A stretch of 64,000 nt of DNA from Diphasiastrum complanatum. Taxonomy: Eukaryota; Streptophyta; Lycopodiopsida; Lycopodiales; Lycopodiaceae. A program made the position numbers and the translations under genes. The stretch covers positions 79,060,527 to 79,124,526 of the forward strand of contig CM055092.1 in NCBI GenBank assembly GCA_029204225.1. The letters run 5' to 3'. The notes beneath the pieces are model-generated. The model saw only the letters and a list, made by a program, of their open reading frames with translations. It ran no database searches and had not been told where the DNA came from. Numbering within the stretch: position 1 is the stretch's first letter; each line of letters opens with the position of its first letter. Of this stretch, positions 57,505 to 64,000 are shown in pieces.

Positions 57505-59250
57505 AACAGAGAAGAGAGCAGAAGTATTGCGGAACAGCTCTCATGTTACAATCAGCTGCTAGATGCAAAAACAGTCTAACAGAAAGCTTATGCTAAATGT
57601 AATCACAACTTTAAGTGTTCTGGTTGCCCAACAGAATCTTAAAAATAATTCATACTCTCAAAAGCAAGAGTACAATACACCGAAGAGATTAGAGATGGTT
57701 TGTGTGTGGTACTATTGAAATCAGATTCAATGTGAAGTATAGTTCTAAAATAAATGGAAGAGTAGTATGATATCGCGAGTTCTTCAGGCGTCAAAGATAG
57801 CCATTGTCTGATCAAAAATTGAGGAGTCGTAGACATCCGTGAATCAGACATGCTAAGAGTAAAGAACTTCCTTCAAAGATGTAATCTTATAGTTACATCG
57901 TGAGTCTCATAAAGACTTGATAGCAAGTCTAGTGCTTCCTTAGAGGTTTTGCACGTGGTAATGTGAGATATTTGGGAGTCGGCCAGATTGAGTGTGATAC
58001 ATGCTAAGGCCTTCTGATCTTTGATCCTCCAGGCCTATGCTTGATCACCATCTTCTGGTTTCAGGTCTGCACCTTCTACTACATTCCAAAGATCTTTGTC
58101 TATCAACATCATTCTAAGTTTCAACTTCCAAATGTAGAAGTTATAACCATTGAACTTGTCAATGGCTCTAGCTTCACTGAGTGATGAAGACGAAGAGCTA
58201 CCTATATGAGACATAATAAAAGTATACAAATAGGACAAACTTAATCTCTCGGTTTATTTGGACTATGCTCTGATACCAATCTGATGGGGCAATGGAGAAG
58301 GAAGAATGCGAACGGAGAAGAGAGTAGAAGTATTGCGGAACATCGCTCCCATTACAATCAGCTGCTAGATGCAAAAATAGTCTAATAGAAAGCTTATGCT
58401 ATATGTAACCACATCTTTAAGTGTTCTAGTTGCCCAACATGATCTTAAAAATAATTCATACTCTCAAAAGCAAGAGTACAGTCCCCCGAAGAGATTAGAG
58501 ATGGTTTGTGTGTGGTACTACTGAAATCAGATTCAATGTGAGGTATAATTCTGAAATAAATGGAAGAGTAGTATGATATCGCAAGTTCCTCAAGCATCAA
58601 AGACAAAGTGCATTCAATCACAACAAGCATTTATCTACGTTGTACACAAATAAAAATGTGTTGTTGTTATATTACGCTGAAGCACAATACAAATAGCAAT
58701 TACAGCCAAAAATTGACGGCGTAATTGGGAGGCCCAAATAATGTGTCTCATGGACGGAGCAACCAACAATCTGTGCTTGGACAATCTATTTGTAGATTCC
58801 ATCCGTGTATTGATTACATTGAATGATTGTCACCTAATTAGGAAAGCTGTTGTACTTGGAAGTATATGGCTTTTGTGACAGGTGTACATAGTATATACGG
58901 TCAATAAATCAGTATTGTTGACGCGGATGAGGACGTCGCTAGAATGTTTCTTGTTTATTTTAGACGACCTCCGGGAATTTTCTCTCTTTGCATTTTTCGC
59001 CAAAAGTCGAAGGTGTCCTTAAAAAGACGAAGATGTCTTGAAAACAATTTAACTCATGGAAGTAGATGACCTTCGGGAATAATTTCTCTCTTTGTATTTT
59101 TTGAAAAAATACGAAAAAGCTGAAGGTGTTGAAAACATAATGTATTTCTGCAGACTGTCGAAGAAGCAGTGTATTTTTGTAGACTTGTTCTAAATGTTAA
59201 TTTTGTGGAAGTTGTTGAAGATGGCCAAGTCTTCAAGGACTTCAAGTTGT
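57505..59250 (-). mobile_element. inverted, deleted copy of the same copia family
   Basis: Minus strand: 5' LTR from about 59250 down to 58282, primer site TTGGTATCAGAGC (58279-58267), gag MSHIGSSSSSSLSEARAIDK and IWKLKLRMMLIDKDLWNVVE (58238-57850), running at about 57842 straight into part of a 3' LTR (57841-57511). LTR parts 57511-57800 and 58317-58602 are near-identical direct copies. Confidence 0.8.
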
Positions 59251-59259
59251 TGAGCTTAA

Positions 59260-59785
59260 CATCTAAACTTGAAATGATGATAGGATTGGTTACCCTTTGC
59301 TGGAGATCAACCGAAAGCCCATTGTAGACAATCTTCAAATAAATTGACTGTCTAAGTTTGTGATTCCTGCAAATGAGCAGACGTAGAACCAAAGTTGGTT
59401 TCACCTGACCCTAGATCAATGATCAAAACATGCAAGAAGAATCATGAAATAAAAGTTAGTCATTCACCAAGGAGACAACTGTGGGCTTAATTTCCAACAC
59501 TTGTCATTAGACCAGACCAAGCGAGCTCGAGCAAATCTGGAGAAATTCAAGAAAAAACATCATTGCATCCTAGTCAACCAAACGTCTGCGGATCCTCACG
59601 GACTCGGACAGTTCTTTAGAGGTATACACCTCAATCATTCTGGACTTCATCAGAAGAATCATAGAGCCTAGCCGAAGCAATTAACTCCAAGGATGCTGTG
59701 AAGTGAAAAGAAGCTATGGAAAGCGAGTACAACTCACTTTTCATGAAGCAGACCTGGACACTGGTCGACTTTCCCACTCAACACT
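59260..59785 (+). pseudogene. copia remnant with reverse transcriptase start
   Basis: Plus strand SLAEAINSKDAVK, KEAMESEYNSLFMKQTWTLV near 59660-59770, the N-terminal edge of copia reverse transcriptase (usually ...W..AM..E..SL..N.TW.LV). It ends directly at the 3' LTR. Minus-strand text at 59260-59404 (LQQRVTNPIIISS) resembles copia gag. Confidence 0.6.
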
Positions 59786-59789
59786 TTAG

Positions 59790-60850
59790 CATAGTTCAAT
59801 AGTTCAACTATTTTCAGCAGTGTTGGCTTTTTGCATTCCCCCGAAATGCGACAATGTCGACTTTTTGTGACATTGTCGGCTTCTTGTCTTCAACTTTTTC
59901 CTTTCAACTATTTTGAAGAAGTTAAACTATTATAAGGGCACCTTCGTCTTGTTAGGACACTGTTAGCTTTTTAAGGGCACTGTCGGCTTTTTTGCAAAAT
60001 TCCAAAAAGAGAAAATACCAACAATCGTCTATTTTCAACGAGGAACGTTTCAAGCCACTTTCCAAAAATGCGAAGTGAGATAAAGCCACTTCACGTAAAA
60101 TGCAAAGTGAGAGAATTTGCGACGTCCTCATCCACGTCAACATTCCCTACGAGTTGACCATGTATAGTTGTCACACAAGCCAAATACTTCCACATACAAC
60201 AACTTACCTAATTAGGTGACAAATATTTACTATAGTTAATACATGGATGAATTCTATAAATGGATCATCCATGCACACTCTACGTGATGCTCTGTCCATG
60301 AGACGAACGATTTTGAGCCTCCCAGTTATGCCGTCATTCTGGTTGGAACTGTTATTTTGTTGTGCTTCAGTGTAATATAACAACAGCACGTTTTTCTATC
60401 TATGTATAACGTAGATGAATGCATGATTTGAATGCACTTCATTGTTGTTTGATAACATTTGTTCACTCACTCTGATTAGAACACGGACATCTACGACTCC
60501 TCAGTTTCCGATCAAATGATGGATGTCTTTGACGGCTGAGGAACTTGTGCTGTCATACTGCTATTTCAATCTATTTCAGAACTAAACTTCTGACTACATC
60601 CATTTTTCAGTAATACCACACAGAAACCATTTCTAATCTCTTCGGTGGACTATACTCATTTTTGTTTTTGTGAGTATGAACTAATCTATAAGATCATGTT
60701 GGGCAATAGAACACTTAAGCTGTGATTATAGCATAAACATTCCATTAGACTGTTTTTGCATCTAGCAGCCCATTGTAGCGGGAGAGCTATACCACAAATA
60801 TTCTTGCTCTCTTCTCCGCTTGAGTTCTCCATACTCCCTTGCCCCCATCA
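59790..60850 (+). repeat. 3' LTR of the large-LTR copia family
   Basis: Direct match of 55335-56410 with scattered differences, same end GCCCCCATCA. No 5-bp duplication could be confirmed. Confidence 0.82.
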
Positions 60851-60859
60851 AGTGTTACA

Positions 60860-61590
60860 TACTAGTTATATGGAGTTGGATTAGCATCATTGTTGTACTC
60901 TCTTAGGATTTCCAAGGTTTGATGGTTTCTTGTGGCAAGATGGAGATGGAGGCTCATTCATGGAGCTTTATGGTGGAGACATATCGAGAAAGGACAAAGA
61001 TGGAGGAGACAAGCAAGCAAATGACTATCACTCACATTTATTGTTTGGTCGCTATGATTTTCCAGAGAGTTCAGAGTTGGAAGCATGGTGGTTTACATTC
61101 TATTTGGTTCTTCATGTTCTAGTTACATCTTGATGTGTAAAATTGATGTAAGAAATAGTGAAATGGTGACACTATTCTCTATATCAATTGTGAAAGCTAC
61201 TTTAGCACCTTAGAAAAGAGGTCTATATTAAGGACAAAGATAATTCTAAAGTTGGATCAAAGTAGTATGGTCAAAACTATGCTAAAAGTAGTTGAAGAGG
61301 GAGCATGAGAAATATCAACTAGTTTAGTCATGTTTAGTTAATTTGGCAATTTAGGACAATATATTTTAAAATTAGAGATAAACTTTATGAAGTTATTTTA
61401 TTCTAAGTTCATTTGAATTACCACTTTTAGAAAGTTTGGGAGGATTCAAATTTGAATGTTTGGTACATTGAATCTAGTCCATTTACATCTAGGGCTTGGA
61501 ATAGATCTAGAAGTTTTCTATTGTTGATAAGATTGGAGAAGGACATCCAAATAGGGTATGGACCTGTTATAACTAGTATACAAACATGGG
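60860..61590 (+). other. unassigned sequence
   Basis: An open stretch near 60900-61133 contains RFDGFLWQDGDGGSFMELYG and LLFGRYDFPESSELEAWWFT; not recognised. No other gene seen. Confidence 0.4.
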
Positions 61591-61594
61591 AAGA

Positions 61595-61675
<81 letters not shown>

Positions 61676-61860
61676 GTAGACCTACTCTAATTGGTTGTTA
61701 TAGATGCATTGAATCTATCATGATAGGTCTAGGTTTTGGAAGAGATCTAGAACTTTCCATAAGTTGATAGGCTTGAGCAAGAACATCCAAATAGGGCAAA
61801 GAGATGCTATAAATAGGCTACAAGCATGGGAGAATTTGATCTCTCTCCTTCTTCTCTCAT
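61491..61860 (+). repeat. imperfect direct repeat around a (CT)n run
   Basis: TTGGAATAGATCTAGAAGTT...GACATCCAAATAGGG (61491-61600) is repeated at about 61735-61850. The second copy has a TATA-like GCTATAAATAGG at 61809-61820. The 76-bp CT run at 61598-61673 separates them. May be an LTR promoter region. Confidence 0.7.
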
Positions 61861-62007
61861 TCATTCTTATGGAAGATATGTCTTTCGGGTTCTACATGCA
61901 TTTTTGCATCTTGGTGGTGATATAGTGAAATCTTGTGTGTAGAATGCTAATTTTTCTTATGTTATTGATCCACATGTGTGATTACTATTGTTGATCTGAC
62001 AGAGACA

Positions 62008-62990
62008 AATTCTCTGATACCAAGTCAAGAATCAGTGGAAATGTGGTGTAGCAGCGGAAGTGGAGCACATGGTGTAGTGGATCGTAAGTGTAGCAGTTAC
62101 TAGCAAAGCAAAGTTCAAGATGGATCGATTACTACAACCATGTGGCAATAGAACAAAGTAGTAGTGTATACACAAAATGCACTTTGATAATAATAACTGA
62201 GTACAATGCTTAAAGTTGGGCGCAAATCAGTGGGCGAAATCAATCTTCAACTCAGTTTGTTGATGGCTAACTTAAAACTCGAAAAGTTGAATTTGAATGA
62301 TTCACAACATAACGCCTGCAGGATGATAACCTGTTCAGTACGTTGACTTCGAAGTAGATTTTCCTTGATGATTGGAAGTCAGATGATCAATACATTGAAA
62401 GCTTACATTGACCTACTTAATTAACTACTTCTTTGCAGTAGGTAGCCGCCAATTTATAGTGAATGTTTGTACAGAGGAGGCGGACTGTCAACGTTGCGAT
62501 GCGGATCAAAATTTTGAAAGTATCCAAAAATATACAATACCTCAAAAACTACAATGACTCAAAAAATTATGGATTTTCTGAGTCAATCTTGTATCAAAAA
62601 ATTTTGACTTTAGGATATCGAAAAATCTTAGATTTTTCGAGTCGATATAGTGTTGAAAAATTCCAAGTTGATAGTGTCAGATTTTACAAAGGGTTAGAAA
62701 TTTATACATAGGCTCGGATTTTCTGGGGTCGAGAAAATCAGACCTGATCCGATCTGATCTGATCCAGGGTTGAAGATGCCCGGATATCGTCCAATCCGTC
62801 GAAAAATCCTTCATTGATAGGATTGACATTGGTTCGAAAAAATTCGATCCTGAATTTTTTGATCTTCAAGTCGAAAATCGAGCCTCCTCTGCTTTTGTAG
62901 TTTTTCAAGAATAAGTATAAACATGTTTTTCAGGATTCTCATCACCTAATGGAACTGAACTTGAGCATAGAATTCCAACACTCCTCCTTT
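62008..62990 (-). repeat. LTR-like segment with primer site and purine tract on its two sides
   Basis: Minus strand: AAAAAGGAGGAG at 62991-62980 is followed by TGTTGGAATTC (LTR start) at 62979; about 960 bp lower comes TTGGTATCAGAGAATTTG (primer-like, 62023-62008). The LTR end before the primer site is not a clean CA. (GATCT)n-like text lies at 62738-62762. Confidence 0.5.
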
Positions 62991-62999
62991 TTCATCAGA

Positions 63000-63640
63000 T
63001 TACAATAAAACAGATAAGCATTCTTTCATTCAGACACAATATTGAATGCGATAAAAGTGTATGATCAATTCAATAACTAGCATGTACAAATTAGAAGAAT
63101 CGTGAGCACAAAACAATAGCGGATGCAATTGCATACTCAAAACTATCTCAGAGTATCTGATTGACTGACATTTTCACTAGTAAGTAGTAATTGTTTCTAG
63201 CAATGCACTATATAAATCTCCAAGATCGATATGCAAAAGAGTTGAAGAAGAAAAAGTTCAAAAAGCTAAGAAGAGTTAACCTAGAAAGTGATCAACTATT
63301 TATACTAGTTATGAATGTCATTTAGGCTTAACAAATGACTATTGAAGACATCTATTTGGTTGTAAATCGCAATTGGAACTTAGTCATATTGCGTTGTCCC
63401 TTATCTAGTTAGGTTTTCCAAAAACTACTTGCAAAAACCATTAGGGCAAGTCGTTAGCTTCAAAACAAGTGAAAACAACTTTTGTTCACATTCGAACACC
63501 TTTTATACACTTTGTCGTTGTCGAACCTAATTGTTAGCCATTCTCGTGTATTTCTACAGAGTGTGTAAAAACATGAGTAAAACTATAGAACTAGATAAAT
63601 GAATGAATGTCAATTTAAGATCAATCATTTGGATAAATAT
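63000..63640. other. unassigned, possibly LTR of the next copia remnant
   Basis: No gene recognised. Adjoins a minus-strand copia 3' end at 63648. Confidence 0.4.
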
Positions 63641-63647
63641 AACACTC

Positions 63648-64000
63648 CATCTTAATCTGAATCCATGAATGCCTTGACTTTTAAACCTTAGTTTTGCAAA
63701 AATCTTTTGTGTGCATCCAAGCTTAGCACCTTCATGAAAATATATGTTGTCATGTCTCACATTCGATAGTATTCCAATCTTACCTCTTTGTCGAAAATAT
63801 AATGATCTTTAGTTTAATGTGCTTACTCCTGGAATGAAACCTAGGATTAGCTAATAAAGCAATAGCATTTTGATTATCACAATATACAATGCCTTCAAAC
63901 CTTCAATAGTAATAGTCAAATTGAAATCAAGAGCGTTCGATAGTTTGACTATATGAGCTTTGCCCTTGCCCTTGAAGTCCATAAACTGATCCTCCGTACA
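63648..64000 (-). pseudogene. copia integrase end fused to RNase H end, disrupted
   Basis: Minus strand from the window edge: EDQFMDFKGKGKAHIVKLSN (related to EDQLIDLKGKGKAHIVELSD at 12410-12475), then, after a short linker, YCDNQNAIALLANPRFHSRS and KHIKLK of RNase H, with stops, then a decayed FTKxL tail and AGATGGAG-TGTTATATTT at about 63648 (purine tract and LTR start). The reverse transcriptase is missing. The element continues beyond the window. Confidence 0.75.

Overview
This window looks like nuclear DNA of a land plant with a large, repeat-filled genome. The only recognisable host gene has the plant makorin layout. The rest is dominated by Ty1/copia and Ty3/gypsy retrotransposons with tRNA-Met-type primer sites (TGGTATCA), plus a Helitron, LINE remnants, foldback/MITE-like repeats and many long (CT)n, (GA)n, (CA)n and (TA)n microsatellites. 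A fern or another non-seed plant is possible, but that is a guess. Nothing prokaryotic, organellar or CRISPR-like was seen.

Layout. 1-2668 (minus): most exons of a makorin-type RING/CCCH E3 ubiquitin ligase gene, with the last exon cut by the window edge; a candidate first exon ends at 3243. 3561-15555: a decayed Ty3/gypsy element (minus) invaded twice, by a near-identical-LTR Ty1/copia element (5207-10602, duplication CCTTT) and by a chimeric block of gypsy and copia fragments (11550-13008). 15540-16417: LINE endonuclease relic (minus). 17760-21800: a second copia element (minus, duplication AGATC) with an open 862-codon gag-protease-integrase frame but no reverse transcriptase or RNase H. 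22625-23031: a complete 407-bp TRIM (duplication CTCCT) whose 144-bp LTRs each carry a 73-nt tRNA-like sequence with A and B boxes. 23040-26700: largely unassigned, with a 24-25 bp-stem hairpin and possible exons of an unknown gene. 26720-30195: LINE 3' end, copia remnants and a palindromic MITE-like repeat.

30270-34985: a gag-like pseudogene and a 24-bp minisatellite between large inverted repeats. 35450-41300: a Helitron whose Rep half (plus) and helicase half (minus) are separated by an internal inversion. 41800-49800: microsatellites, two more MITE-like copies, a recurring GC-rich hairpin module and a LINE 3' end. 49960-52520: minisatellites and a 390-bp foldback. 52600-64000: overlapping and nested copia remnants on both strands, including one family with LTRs over 1 kb and an inverted deleted copy inside it.

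No genes here form a working pathway. The history is repeated transposition, internal deletion and inversion beside one ordinary gene. The most unusual items are the tRNA-bearing TRIM, the inverted Helitron and the reverse-transcriptase-less copia element with an intact frame.
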